From a virus: 64,000 bases of DNA. The notes under the pieces were generated by a model. That model had not been told where the DNA came from. It did no database searches and saw nothing but the letters and a program-made list of their open reading frames with translations. A program made the position numbers and the translations under genes. The stretch covers positions 24,343-88,342 of IMG/VR virus record IMGVR_UViG_3300044678_002654; one strand, written 5' to 3'. This document shows positions 1 through 9,038 of this stretch, in pieces (position 1 is the first letter of the stretch; every line of letters begins with the position of its first letter).

Positions 1-176
1 GTCACATCGGGGACGAGCTGGATCTGAAACTGGGGGATGGTCCAGACGCCGTGTGTGACGTTGAACCCTTGGATCGGCACCGCGATGCGGTTGATGTAGC
101 AGATCCAAGCCCCGGTATAGGCCGGGTTTGTCGTGAAGACCGAGCCGCTTCGCGCGGCGGTCGGGTCGTTGGCCAT
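1..176 (-). CDS. Partial virion-associated hypothetical protein
   Basis: This is the first 58 codons of a gene that runs off the left edge. The N-terminus begins MANDPTAARSG and continues into a Trp/Phe/Val-rich, beta-looking stretch. The ATG is 9 nt after the stop of the upstream tail-block gene. A TAACCT box lies 6 nt before it and there is no clear SD. Its place downstream of baseplate-like genes suggests a virion structural role. No family is recognised. Confidence 0.6.
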   Translation of the reverse strand, partial: MANDPTAARSGSVFTTNPAYTGAWICYINRIAVPIQGFNVTHGVWTIPQFQIQLVPDV

Positions 177-182
177 CCCCGA

Positions 183-188
183 AGGTTA
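183..188 (-). promoter_or_regulatory. TAACCT box, leaderless-type
   Basis: 6 nt before the ATG at 176; also the stop of the upstream gene. Confidence 0.3.
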
Positions 189-962
189 CACTGACAGCGC
201 CTCAACCGCGAGCAGCAGCGCGAGGCACACGGCGCCGACACGCTCTTGTGGGTACATAGCGTCATGAGACCGTGCGACGACCTCAACCGTTTCGGGCGCG
301 ACGCTGAGCGCCAGGAGTTCTTCTTGCGCACGCGGCCAAAGGAAGGCGAATCCGGTTACGACTGCGTCGACTTCGTCTACAGCGGCGACCTCAGTCGGGA
401 GAAGGACATCGATCGCTTCGTGCACCGTGGCCTGCTGCGCAGGGAGCAACGACACGAGTTGGCAGCGTTTCACGCGGTGAACAAGGGCCACTTGGAAAGA
501 CCCGTTCCCTTGCCCGAACGCACCGAGGAGCGACCGGCGATAGATCTCAAGGGAGTGGCATGACGCTGGAAAAGAGGCATCTACGCGCATGTCACGCAAA
601 GATTGATCACGTAGTGAGCTCGCCGGCAGCATCGAGAAGAAGCGCGTCTCGTATACCGTTTCAGGCGTTACGGTACCAGTGCTCACGACCCTGACGACAA
701 TAGGCGTACCAGGGGAAAAGTGCCGCCGACGACGAAGCGTGACAACGATGAGCGTGTTCGACGTCGTGGCGGTGCCGCGCACCTCTGGCGGGTGAAACAC
801 GTGGAAACCGCTGTCGTACTCGAACCCGAGAACACCGTCGATGTAGATGTTGACGCGTGAGAGATTCTCCGCAGTAGCTTGCACGGTCACGGTCACAGGC
901 GCGTCAACGGCGATGCCGACGCTGTCGGGGCTTGGGCTACGCAGGGCTGTAGATAGGCTCAC
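186..962 (-). CDS. Putative tail/baseplate structural protein
   Basis: A 258-residue protein. The first ~110 residues are Val/Thr-rich with alternating hydrophobics, like an Ig-like or fibronectin-like beta domain. The rest is mixed alpha/beta. It overlaps the upstream gene by 4 nt (ATGA), so the two are translationally coupled. A TTCAC-N3-GTGAA palindrome (469-481) lies inside it, read as a V-H-R-V-K peptide. The tail role is inferred from the operon only. Confidence 0.7.
   Translation of the reverse strand: MSLSTALRSPSPDSVGIAVDAPVTVTVQATAENLSRVNIYIDGVLGFEYDSGFHVFHPPEVRGTATTSNTLIVVTLRRRRHFSPGTPIVVRVVSTGTVTPETVYETRFFSMLPASSLRDQSLRDMRVDASFPASCHSLEIYRRSLLGAFGQGNGSFQVALVHRVKRCQLVSLLPAQQATVHEAIDVLLPTEVAAVDEVDAVVTGFAFLWPRAQEELLALSVAPETVEVVARSHDAMYPQERVGAVCLALLLAVEALSV
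469..481. promoter_or_regulatory. TTCAC-N3-GTGAA palindrome (GCG centre)
   Basis: Inside the tail gene at 186-962. Exact 10 of 10 fixed bases; part of the dispersed family. Confidence 0.85.
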
Positions 963-1954
963 GTATGTGCTCCACTGCGGCGAGGTGTTGCAGCCGGGCG
1001 ATTGACGGTTTCAGGTCGCGCGTTCACGCGAACAGATGCGGGTACGGTAGCAGGTGTTGCCGCAGGCGTCGGAGCGGGGTTGACGATGGGCTCAGGTGAT
1101 GCCGTCGGTGGTGAAGACACAGTGCGTGGATCGACTGGCGCCGGCACTGCCGAGAGCTCGGCGTTCACAGGCGTGGTAGCAGTGACAGCCGTCGTCGTGC
1201 GCTCACGAGCCGCCGTCCGAGCAGGGCCAGCGGCGTTCGGGTCGTCCGAGAAGTCCGAGGCGGGAACCGTTGGCTTCCAGTTCTGCTCGTAGTGGATGAT
1301 GCGGATCTCCCGCACGAGGAGCTGGAAGCTGAAATCGACCTTGTTTTGTAGCTCGGAGCTGTGCCCGAGCTGAATGTTCACCATCGCCCCTTGCACGATG
1401 TAGGCGCCATACCGCAGGGCTACGACCTTCTGCCGTTTGGCGACCTGCGCGAGGCGCAGGATGTGGACGTACAGGCGGTAGAAGTTCGTCGCCTGATCGT
1501 CCTGTCGCGTGTTGAGGAGCAGGCCCGAGTAAGGGAAGACAGGCGGCTCCTGGTCGAAGGAGTAGACGACGTAGTTCCCCTCAAGGGTTGGCGCGACCTG
1601 ATAGTTCTCGCGCAGGACATGCACGGCGCTCTGAAGGAAGAAGTCGACGTAGCCGGTGCTCGCGTTCGAGCGCTGTTCTCGCTGCCCCGCGTCACCAGAC
1701 GGCGCAGGTTCAGCGACGGATAGCGCCCTGAGCCCTGTCACCTGAGGAGCGAGTCGCTCTTGGACAAAGGAGTCACCGATCGAGCGCAAGAACGTGTCGC
1801 GTTCGCCTGGGTCGACTCGCATGAAGATCTTGGCGAGAGTATCCCGATGGTTCTCGTCACGACGGAGACCTTCATTGATCGCGTACAAGGGCGTCGCGCC
1901 CTTGATGTCGTCGTTGAACTGTCCGCGCAGTCCTACCTCTGTAGAGCGGCTCAC
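959..1954 (-). CDS. Putative tail/baseplate protein with Pro/Ala/Thr-rich C-terminus
   Basis: A 331-residue protein. Residues ~100-225 form a conserved-looking alpha/beta core with many aromatics (FPYSGLLLNTRQDD, FSFQLLVREI). Residues ~235-331 are a low-complexity Pro/Ala/Thr/Val linker. The pattern suits a virion assembly protein with a flexible tail. It overlaps its neighbours on both sides by 4 nt. The function is inferred from its place directly after the tape-measure gene. Confidence 0.7.
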   Translation of the reverse strand: MSRSTEVGLRGQFNDDIKGATPLYAINEGLRRDENHRDTLAKIFMRVDPGERDTFLRSIGDSFVQERLAPQVTGLRALSVAEPAPSGDAGQREQRSNASTGYVDFFLQSAVHVLRENYQVAPTLEGNYVVYSFDQEPPVFPYSGLLLNTRQDDQATNFYRLYVHILRLAQVAKRQKVVALRYGAYIVQGAMVNIQLGHSSELQNKVDFSFQLLVREIRIIHYEQNWKPTVPASDFSDDPNAAGPARTAARERTTTAVTATTPVNAELSAVPAPVDPRTVSSPPTASPEPIVNPAPTPAATPATVPASVRVNARPETVNRPAATPRRSGAHT

Positions 1955-2136
1955 TTCTCCTCCTCGACCATGACGAGAGGCCCAAGCTCACCCGTCACGA
2001 GGCGTGCGAGCTGAAAGGTAGAAGGCATCGTCACTGAAGGCGTCCTTGCCTTGAGGAAGTTCGAGATCACGTTGTGCACGGTCTCACCGACAAGCTCGAC
2101 CCCGTTCGGGAGCGCTACACGTTGCTTGACGCTCAT
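1951..2136 (-). CDS. Small hypothetical tail-operon protein
   Basis: A 61-residue protein that overlaps the tape-measure-like gene upstream by 1 nt and the next tail gene by 4 nt (ATGA). The sequence is mostly helical or mixed, with an acidic C-terminal end (VMVEEEK). It resembles no family I know. Tight coupling on both sides makes it a credible tail-assembly or adaptor protein. Confidence 0.7.
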   Translation of the reverse strand: MSVKQRVALPNGVELVGETVHNVISNFLKARTPSVTMPSTFQLARLVTGELGPLVMVEEEK

Positions 2137-5100
2137 CAGCCGCCTCCCATCAGGTTCTGCATGCTGTTCCCTTCGACCACGCTGGCGAGCTGCCTCGTGA
2201 CGTCACGTAGATTACGTGTGACCTCGGCGAGCTGGTCCATCTGTCCGCCGACGCCCATACCTCGCGCCTCGTTCTGCGTGTCATTGATGGCGCTTTCACT
2301 GCGTGAAGCGTCACGGTCTGACCCGGTGCCGCGCGCCATCTCGCGCCGCGCGAAGTCTTCCTTGTCATCGAAGACCGACTGGTCGAGCGAGAAGAGGCGG
2401 CCGTACCAAGTGCTGTTGTACCTGCGCTCAGCGCTCTCCCCGGTTCGACCTCGTCGCTCGGCCGCTCCGGCGAGCTGGCTCAATGCCGAACGGTCTCCCC
2501 GATTCGCGGCCTCGATGAGGCGTCTCTGCGACCCGCTAGCCTGAGAAAGCAGGTCTTGATTACCGGCGATGCGCGCGATGTTCTGTTGCAGCCGGCTCGG
2601 GTCCTGCTCGGTCACCCCTTCGTAAAGGTGAGCGTTGAATCCTCCTTCTTGCGCGAGAGACTCTGCGCCGAGGCCAAGACGATGCTGATAGCGTCGTGAG
2701 ATGCTCCCGGTGTCAACTGCGGTCTGATCGTCAAGAAGTTGCGCCCCGCTCACGTTGCGGCGGAGCATGTCTGCGCCTGCGCGCTGTGTCGCGTTGTCGT
2801 TGCGCTGCGCGTTGTTCGTGATCTGCATCTGCGCTCGAAACGCGTTCTTCTCTTCTTCCGAGAGGTTCCCGTTGCGGAAGAGCGTCTCCTGAACCTCGCG
2901 GATGCGCCGGTTGGCGAGCTCCCCCTGTTCGCCTCCACCTGTCGACTGGCGCTGCGCCTGGAGCGCCCTGATGACCGTGAGCGCGTTCCGGCTGCGCGTC
3001 TGCGTCTCTCCGCGCCCGACGCCTTCAGAAGTGTCAGAGAGCGTGTCCATGGCGCGTCGGCGGTAGACATCGTTTGCGCCGTCACCGAGTAGCCTGCCAT
3101 AGACCCTGCGCTCGTCTGCTTCGACGTCAGACCCGCCGCCCGTGCGCAAGCGTTGCCCGATCTGGATCGCGTCGTTCATGCGAGCGAGGCCGCGTTCGTC
3201 CATGTAGGCACGGGCGTCGAGCGAAGCCGCCTGGGTGAGCTGGCTGCTGTGCTCGTCAAAGTACTGATCAGCCCGGCCACGATCCCAACCCTGCTCGGCC
3301 GCAGAGCGGGTGAACGCCGCACGGATCTGAGCCTGCGACATGATCCTGCCGCCCGTGACGTTGCCGGAATCAGCGATGCCATACGTGAAATGACGAACGC
3401 CAGCCCGCACGGCCATGTTCGCGGCGCCACCGACGACGGTACCGCCGAGACCTGATTGCGCCTCTGAGGCTGCATTGCCGAGGTGCATGCCAAACCCAGT
3501 GAGCATCCTCTCGTCCACGCCGTCACGACCAACGGCGCCTCGCGCGGCCATCACCTCGTCATTGGACGAATAGAGGAGCCGTTGCCCGGTGCGGCCAAGC
3601 CGCTGCATGTTGCGGATCTCCTCCGCTCTCGTAGCGTCGCTGCCGAAGGTCGCGCTGATCGCCGAGCCAGCGCCCGCGAGGAGACCGGCCGCACCGCTGG
3701 CTTGATAGATCGCGCGATCGGCTTGGAATCGCGAACCCCAAGAGAGGCTCGATTCACCGCGTGAAACGGGGTTGCGCAGTAGCGAATCGACGTTGTCACG
3801 CGTGTAGTTTTCGTAGCGTTCCCGCGACTGAACTGACCCGAGCGAACCTCCCGCATACGGGCTTCCGTGAACAAGGGAGTCGTAGCCCTGTCGAAGACCT
3901 TCGCGCGCGTTTCGATAGCCTTGGCGTCCTGCGCCGAAAACTGCGCTCTCGCTGGCGATATCATCCCCGATGCCAGGACGGAGCGCCTCGATGTTGCGAA
4001 GCTCAACGGCTCGGCGCTCACGACGAAGCGACTCGACTTGGTCGTGCTGTCGGTCGTAGTAGTCGCCAGACCCAAGCTCTTGCGCCCTCGCAAGAGATTG
4101 CGTGCGATCTAGGCCCATCGCCTGCCCGGCCATGATGAAGCCCGCCGCGCCTCGGTGGCCCATCCGGTTGGCGAACCCCATGATCTGGCGGTCCTCCATT
4201 CCGCGCCTCGCGAACGGTCCTTGCGCCTCCATCGCACGACCGATGGTGTCCTGGAGGAGCGGCTGTGCCCCAATGGCAAGCCCCAGACCCTCGATACCCA
4301 TGGAGCCGGTCATGCCCGACAGCGCGCCGACACCATGGCCGGGCATGTCGAAGACGTTCGCGCTGCCTCCGATAAGCCCACGCATGCGCCCGAGGTCCAG
4401 GCCGCCGCGACCGTTCATCATGCCCGGCGCGAGCATCGGCATCTGGAGGAACGACGCCGAAAACATGTTCGAGAGGTTCGAGAGCCCCTCGTGGCCCCCC
4501 ATCATCGACATCATCTGCGGGGAGACCGCCCCCGTGAGCTGTGCGCTACGCGCGAGGGCGTAGTTCCCCATGCCGGCCTGATAGCCGAGACCCTGTGAAA
4601 GCCCCATCGCGCCGTAGGTCTGTGACCCAAGCGCTCCGCCCACGGCCGACATCTGCTCGAAGGAGGTACCCGCCATGCGAGCCCACGCGCGACCGTTGCC
4701 CACCGCGCGCATGGTCTCAGAGAGGTTGAGACCGGAAGACTGCATGCGCCCCATCGTCTCGATGGCGCGCTGGACGTCAGGCTCGTTGGCGAGCTCCATG
4801 AAGACCGAGAGGCTCTTGGAGAGGTCGCGAACACGAGAGACGATCTGATCAGGGCTCTGTGCGCCGTTGAGCAGCCCCTCGCGCCCTCCGAGCTGCGAGA
4901 TCTTCATCACGTCAGATCGGTTGAACTTCTCCTGTGTGTCAGCCTGGAATCGGCTGGACCCTGAGAGGTCTTCGAGCATACGCGCCGTACGCAGCGACGC
5001 CATGTGCGAGAGGCCGCTGCCCGACTGATGTCCGAACTCCCCGCCGTTGACGAAGCCTCGTGAGCTGTGCTCGATGCCCGCGCCGTAGGCACGCAGGTTT

Positions 5101-5774
5101 ACGGCAGGAGCCATCACGTGGTCCATGACCGCGTTCTGGCCCCAGAGCCCGCCACCAAGGAACTCGGTCGCAGCGGCGCCTGCGGCTGCTCCGATTCCGC
5201 CCATTCCGAAGCGTCGACCGATGAGGCCGCCTACGGCACCGCCGATTGCGTCAGCGCCGAGGCGTCCGAAGAGTCCAGCCGTGCTTGTCGCACCACGGAA
5301 GACCCTGTCCTGCGTGGCCTGCTCCTGCCCTTGGAGCGCCTGAAATGGCGTCTCAAAGTAGGACGGCGCGGGCGACGGGCCGAAGAACGGTGACATCCTC
5401 CCCTGTGGTCCCGCATAAGCCGGAGGCGGCTGTGGCACGGCGGGGCCATAGAGGCGCGGCGTCGACGGGAACATCGACCCGAGGCCCATCGGCGCGTACG
5501 GGTTGTACGGCGCCGACTGCATCCCAGGCATCATGACCCCTGTGGGGCCTTGGGTCATGATCGGGCTGTTGGTGAATGTCTGCCACTGCTGCGTCGGAAA
5601 AACGCCAGCGCCGAACCCCCCTTGGCCGCCAAAGGCCATGTTCGAGCTGATCTGCCCAGGGAAGATCAGCGGATTGGACGGGGGCGTGTAGCTCACCCCC
5701 GACAAACCCGGTGACGGGCCGATCTGTGGGAGGACTCCAGCGGCGTCCTGCATCGGGTTGAATGGGGGAGGCAT
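2136..5774 (-). CDS. Tape-measure-like large tail protein
   Basis: A 1212-residue protein, the largest in the window. The N-terminal ~150 residues are Pro/Gly/Met-rich. Residues ~165-220 are a glycine-zipper hydrophobic segment (GGAVGGLIGRRFGMGG). The middle is Gly/Met/Ala-rich helix, and the C-terminal ~450 residues are charged helix ending in a coiled-coil-like segment. Size, composition and the chaperone-pair gene just upstream fit a tape-measure protein. An internal virion protein is the alternative. TAGACT 8 nt before the ATG and no SD suggest a leaderless start. It contains two palindrome sites (2295-2307, 3753-3765). Confidence 0.75.
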   Translation of the reverse strand: MPPPFNPMQDAAGVLPQIGPSPGLSGVSYTPPSNPLIFPGQISSNMAFGGQGGFGAGVFPTQQWQTFTNSPIMTQGPTGVMMPGMQSAPYNPYAPMGLGSMFPSTPRLYGPAVPQPPPAYAGPQGRMSPFFGPSPAPSYFETPFQALQGQEQATQDRVFRGATSTAGLFGRLGADAIGGAVGGLIGRRFGMGGIGAAAGAAATEFLGGGLWGQNAVMDHVMAPAVNLRAYGAGIEHSSRGFVNGGEFGHQSGSGLSHMASLRTARMLEDLSGSSRFQADTQEKFNRSDVMKISQLGGREGLLNGAQSPDQIVSRVRDLSKSLSVFMELANEPDVQRAIETMGRMQSSGLNLSETMRAVGNGRAWARMAGTSFEQMSAVGGALGSQTYGAMGLSQGLGYQAGMGNYALARSAQLTGAVSPQMMSMMGGHEGLSNLSNMFSASFLQMPMLAPGMMNGRGGLDLGRMRGLIGGSANVFDMPGHGVGALSGMTGSMGIEGLGLAIGAQPLLQDTIGRAMEAQGPFARRGMEDRQIMGFANRMGHRGAAGFIMAGQAMGLDRTQSLARAQELGSGDYYDRQHDQVESLRRERRAVELRNIEALRPGIGDDIASESAVFGAGRQGYRNAREGLRQGYDSLVHGSPYAGGSLGSVQSRERYENYTRDNVDSLLRNPVSRGESSLSWGSRFQADRAIYQASGAAGLLAGAGSAISATFGSDATRAEEIRNMQRLGRTGQRLLYSSNDEVMAARGAVGRDGVDERMLTGFGMHLGNAASEAQSGLGGTVVGGAANMAVRAGVRHFTYGIADSGNVTGGRIMSQAQIRAAFTRSAAEQGWDRGRADQYFDEHSSQLTQAASLDARAYMDERGLARMNDAIQIGQRLRTGGGSDVEADERRVYGRLLGDGANDVYRRRAMDTLSDTSEGVGRGETQTRSRNALTVIRALQAQRQSTGGGEQGELANRRIREVQETLFRNGNLSEEEKNAFRAQMQITNNAQRNDNATQRAGADMLRRNVSGAQLLDDQTAVDTGSISRRYQHRLGLGAESLAQEGGFNAHLYEGVTEQDPSRLQQNIARIAGNQDLLSQASGSQRRLIEAANRGDRSALSQLAGAAERRGRTGESAERRYNSTWYGRLFSLDQSVFDDKEDFARREMARGTGSDRDASRSESAINDTQNEARGMGVGGQMDQLAEVTRNLRDVTRQLASVVEGNSMQNLMGGG
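2295..2307. promoter_or_regulatory. TTCAC-N3-GTGAA palindrome (TGC centre)
   Basis: Inside the tape-measure-like gene. Exact. Confidence 0.85.
3753..3765. promoter_or_regulatory. TTCAC-N3-GTGAA palindrome (CGC centre)
   Basis: Inside the tape-measure-like gene. Exact. Confidence 0.85.
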
Positions 5775-5782
5775 TGAAACGA

Positions 5783-5788
5783 AGTCTA
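5783..5788 (-). promoter_or_regulatory. TAGACT box, leaderless-type
   Basis: 8 nt before the tape-measure ATG; no SD. Confidence 0.4.
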
Positions 5789-6139
5789 CTACGTCGGCGG
5801 CGTGTACGTGAGCGCGGACATCTTCGCGTCAAGGCTCGCGTCAAGGAGGTTCCTCCGCTGATCGGCCGCTGCTTTGCGAGCGAGCCGATTTTGCACCGCG
5901 AGTTGCACGTCAGGGCGGTAGAAGTCCTGATGAACTTCGGCCTCGTAGAGCGCGAGCATGCGCTCAACCTCTGAGAGCGCAGCGGGGTACGTCTGCGCAG
6001 GCTTCTCAGAGACGATCACCCGAGCCACCGCCATCAACGTGTGCACGAGGAGCGACGCGTGTTGCACGCGCTGGTTACGCTCTCGTACGAAAGACTCCTG
6101 GAGGACCATGTCTTCAAACGACCCCGGAGGGTGCAACAC
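5789..6139 (-). CDS. Tail assembly chaperone C-terminal part, probably made by -1 frameshift
   Basis: A 116-residue frame from a GTG at 6139. No SD precedes that GTG, and the frame is open without a start or stop from 6277. It therefore overlaps the last 91 nt of the upstream chaperone gene in the -1 frame. In lambda-like gpG/gpGT and most tailed phages, the two genes before the tape measure are read as one protein plus a frameshifted extension. This arrangement matches. I see no canonical slippery heptamer, so the mechanism is unproven. It is mostly helical. Confidence 0.7.
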   Translation of the reverse strand: MLHPPGSFEDMVLQESFVRERNQRVQHASLLVHTLMAVARVIVSEKPAQTYPAALSEVERMLALYEAEVHQDFYRPDVQLAVQNRLARKAAADQRRNLLDASLDAKMSALTYTPPT

Positions 6140-6186
6140 GACGCCCCGGGCGAGGGCAGTCGCGGCGTTGATCCCTGCCGGGGCTG

Positions 6187-6849
6187 CTAGAAAGACCCTA
6201 CGGCCCCGTTGGAAAGGGCTGCGTGGCTGATCGTCTTGAAGTGCGCGAAGACCCGCTGGACGTGCGGGAGCACTTCCTCAGGGATCGTGCCCACGAAGGC
6301 GAGGCGCTTGGCGTGCAGATCGTCGACGACCTTCGGGTCAGGCCCGCGAGGCGGGAACTCGAAGGTGATGTTCTCTTCCCCGTTGTCGAAGGCGGCGAGC
6401 GACCCGGCGAGGTCGTTCTGGTTCTGCACGATGTCAACCGTGTCGTTCATGACCTGCGACGGGAGCTGCTCAATCGCCCGAAGGACGCGCCGACGGTGGT
6501 CAGGACCTGCCGTGCGGAAGGTCACCGTCACGAGGCCACCCCAGAGCTTGTAGCTCTTGGCGTAGTAGCCCTTGCGAATGATCGCGAGCTGGATCGCTCG
6601 CGCGTCCTCCAGGCTAAGGTTGCACTGCTGAAGGATGCGGTGCCACTGCTCATCGGGGGTGAGCTTGGCCCACGCCTCTGGCGTGATGCCCTCCACAGGC
6701 GGCTTCGGGAGAGGCGCCGCCTCAGTCGGCTTCACGTCCTCCGCAGGTCGCTGCTTGTTCTCGGTTGTCTTGTCGCTGCCGACCAACCGCGCCGCGAGCT
6801 CGTCCGCGTCGTCGAGGTCGCCCGCCGTGATCAGGGGTCTGTTGCTCAT
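6187..6849 (-). CDS. Tail assembly chaperone (gpG-like)
   Basis: A 220-residue protein. The ATG at 6849 was chosen because a GGAGGA SD lies just upstream; the frame continues open beyond it but there overlaps the divergent helicase. The N-terminal ~65 residues are a disordered Lys/Pro/Glu-rich arm. Residues ~75-215 are a compact alpha/beta region (GGLVTVTFRT) of the type seen in tail chaperones. It is the first gene of the minus tail block and the 0-frame partner of the 5789-6139 extension. Assignment rests mainly on order: chaperone pair, then tape measure. Confidence 0.75.
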   Translation of the reverse strand: MSNRPLITAGDLDDADELAARLVGSDKTTENKQRPAEDVKPTEAAPLPKPPVEGITPEAWAKLTPDEQWHRILQQCNLSLEDARAIQLAIIRKGYYAKSYKLWGGLVTVTFRTAGPDHRRRVLRAIEQLPSQVMNDTVDIVQNQNDLAGSLAAFDNGEENITFEFPPRGPDPKVVDDLHAKRLAFVGTIPEEVLPHVQRVFAHFKTISHAALSNGAVGSF

Positions 6850-6852
6850 GTG

Positions 6853-6881
6853 TAGAAAGACTCCTCCGCTTCTGGTAGAAG
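6853..6881 (+). promoter_or_regulatory. GGTAGAAG promoter-like element
   Basis: TAGAAA and GGTAGAAG (6874-6881) with the usual 17-nt gap before the TA box; upstream of the DinG-type helicase. Confidence 0.4.
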
Positions 6882-6931
6882 CTAATACGCGCAACGAGTG
6901 TAGGAGGCAACGGACTTGTTGTTGCCGCACG

Positions 6932-6944
6932 TTCACGCAGTGAA
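6932..6944. promoter_or_regulatory. TTCAC-N3-GTGAA palindrome (GCA centre)
   Basis: Between the divergent chaperone and DinG-type helicase genes. Exact. Confidence 0.88.
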
Positions 6945-6954
6945 AGGGAGTTTG

Positions 6955-9033
6955 ATGTCCTCCACGATTGTCTGGCTCGAAGAGCCCGGGCGCGGCCTCG
7001 TCAAGAGCGCCCGCCCTGGCCAGATCCGAATGGCCACCTACGTCGCCAAGGTGGCCGAAGAGAAGGGTGTCGCGATCATTCAGGCCGGCACCGGTACCGG
7101 CAAGAGCCTCGGGGCGCTCGTCCCGGTGGTGGCCTCCGACAAGGTCAAGAGGGTCATCTACTCGACCGGCAAGAAGACCCTTCAGGCGCAGGTCATGCAC
7201 GACTTGCACGATGTCTGCGAGAAGGTCCGCCCCCGTCTTTTTGGCAAGCGGCTCGGGAAGGGCAACTACGTCTGTCAGTTGCGCCTGACCGAATTTCTCG
7301 CGGGCGGTAACACGCGCTTCGACGCCGAGCAGATCGAGAGGTTCGCGGCGTGGGTAGGGTCGACGCCTTATGACGAGATCGCCGAGTTCGGCGAGCCGGT
7401 CCCCTTCGACTACGCGATCCGTGTCAATGAGTGCTTGAAGCACCAGTGCCCGCAGCGCAAGGAGTGCGGATTTCTCACGTCCATCGCGGACGCCCGCAAC
7501 GCAGAGGTTCTGGTGGTCAATCACGCGCTGCTCGCGTTCGACCTCTCCACGGGTGGCGGCAAGATCCTCGGCCCGTACGACATGGTCATCATCGACGAAG
7601 CTCACCAAGCGCCGGAGGCGTTTCGGAGCGCCTACACGCTCCGGTGGCACCCCGCGCAAGCACGCTTCATCGAGAACGGCATGCGCGTCGACGCCCGGCT
7701 TCACTTCCCTTCAGATCTGCATGCGATCTACGAAGAGACTGGCTCGCGGCTCGACGACACGCGCCCCGGTCGTACGCAGATCCTCGGTACGCCGCTCGAA
7801 GACCTCTTCCGAGAGACGCACGAGCGAGTCGAAGACATCAAGGCGCAGTTCATCGACTTCGGTCTCTGGTCCGACGGCGCTGAAGAGAGTGACGATGAGG
7901 GCGAGGAGGAGCGCGAGCTTTCTCCTGAAGAAGCGCGTGAACGCGCCCGAGTCCGTGCGACGGCCGCCAACGTGGCTCGCCTGGAAAAGCTCTGCAAGGT
8001 TCTCCTCTCGGACCCGCAGACGCAGTACGATCCTGTGACGCTCGACGCGCTCCCGAGGGCGGCCGAGGGGATCGAGTACCTCACCTACGTCTCGCGCGCC
8101 TTTGGAAAGGACGATGGCAGCGAGCTCAACGTTACGCCCATCGAAATCGGTCCGTTGGTCGCCCCGGCGCTGCGGAAAGTCGGTCGTGTCGTTCTGACGA
8201 GCGCGACCATCGCTACGGGGAAGAACCTCGATTCCTGCTTCGAGTACACCCTGCGGGAGTTCGGCCTCTCGGAGCGCGATCTCGTCGCCAAGGACATCGT
8301 CTCGTCTCCCTTCGACTACAAGCAATGCTCGGTGCTCTACGTGGACCGGGAGGCGCCCCTCAAGCCGGACACCTATTCCTCCAACAAGACCGACGCGAAG
8401 ATCGCGATGGGCGAGTGGTACGAGGACATGGGCGCACGGATGCACGAGTTGCTCGAAGCCTCTCGTGGTGGAGCCTTCATCCTCTGCGCTTCGCGGGAAG
8501 ACCTCGAAGGCTTCGCGGATGCGCTGCGCCAGTACGAGGGCGCAGCCTACCGGGTCGGCGTTCAGGAGAAGTCAGACGACGGCGCAGTCAAGTGGTTCAA
8601 GGAGGACCGCACCTCGGTGCTCATCGGGCTCAAGGCGCTCTGGGAGGGCGTCGATGTCCCGGGCATGGGCCTGCGCATGATCATCGTCCCCCGCCTGCCT
8701 TTCCCGAATCGCGGGGACACGCTCCTCACTGCTCGCAAGGAGCGGTACGAGAAGCATCTTCGCCGGCAAGGCATGGACGACACCAAGATCGGCTACCAGA
8801 CCTTCACGGCGTTCGACGTGAACATCGCCGCCCGCGAGCTCGCGCAGGGGTTCGGTCGTCTCATTCGCCGGCAGGGCGACATGGGCATCGGCGTGTGCCT
8901 GGACCCCCGTCTCGTCACCAAGGCGTACGGCGGCATCCTGCGCTCCTCGATCCCGTTGCCTCTTCAAGACAAGCAGGACAAGGCTCGAATCCTGAACCTC
9001 GCGCGAACGTTCGCGCGAGGCGCACTTGGCTGA
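6955..9033 (+). CDS. DinG/XPD-family SF2 DNA helicase
   Basis: A 692-residue helicase. Walker A AGTGTGKS is at ~44-51 and a DEAH box (IIDEAH) is visible. Four cysteines between motifs I and II (one in NYVCQ, three in ECLKHQC...KECG) match the Fe-S cluster of XPD/DinG helicases. A C-terminal QGFGRLIRR motif VI is present. Such enzymes unwind DNA 5'-3'. The ATG at 6955 has a GGGAG SD; a palindrome site (6932-6944) lies just before it. A perfect 24-bp palindrome lies in the last codons. Confidence 0.92.
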   Translation: MSSTIVWLEEPGRGLVKSARPGQIRMATYVAKVAEEKGVAIIQAGTGTGKSLGALVPVVASDKVKRVIYSTGKKTLQAQVMHDLHDVCEKVRPRLFGKRLGKGNYVCQLRLTEFLAGGNTRFDAEQIERFAAWVGSTPYDEIAEFGEPVPFDYAIRVNECLKHQCPQRKECGFLTSIADARNAEVLVVNHALLAFDLSTGGGKILGPYDMVIIDEAHQAPEAFRSAYTLRWHPAQARFIENGMRVDARLHFPSDLHAIYEETGSRLDDTRPGRTQILGTPLEDLFRETHERVEDIKAQFIDFGLWSDGAEESDDEGEEERELSPEEARERARVRATAANVARLEKLCKVLLSDPQTQYDPVTLDALPRAAEGIEYLTYVSRAFGKDDGSELNVTPIEIGPLVAPALRKVGRVVLTSATIATGKNLDSCFEYTLREFGLSERDLVAKDIVSSPFDYKQCSVLYVDREAPLKPDTYSSNKTDAKIAMGEWYEDMGARMHELLEASRGGAFILCASREDLEGFADALRQYEGAAYRVGVQEKSDDGAVKWFKEDRTSVLIGLKALWEGVDVPGMGLRMIIVPRLPFPNRGDTLLTARKERYEKHLRRQGMDDTKIGYQTFTAFDVNIAARELAQGFGRLIRRQGDMGIGVCLDPRLVTKAYGGILRSSIPLPLQDKQDKARILNLARTFARGALG
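8997..9020. other. Perfect 24-bp palindrome
   Basis: Twelve base pairs with no loop, CCTCGCGCGAAC and its exact complement, in the last codons of the DinG-type helicase. Could be a cruciform, an RNA hairpin or a binding site. No T-run follows. Confidence 0.7.
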
Positions 9034-9038
9034 ATCAC

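Noticed and set aside
6850-7704. Open extension of the minus chaperone frame to 505 residues
   Set aside because: It lies antisense to the clear DinG-type helicase; the ATG at 6849 has a good SD. GC-rich codon bias opens such frames.
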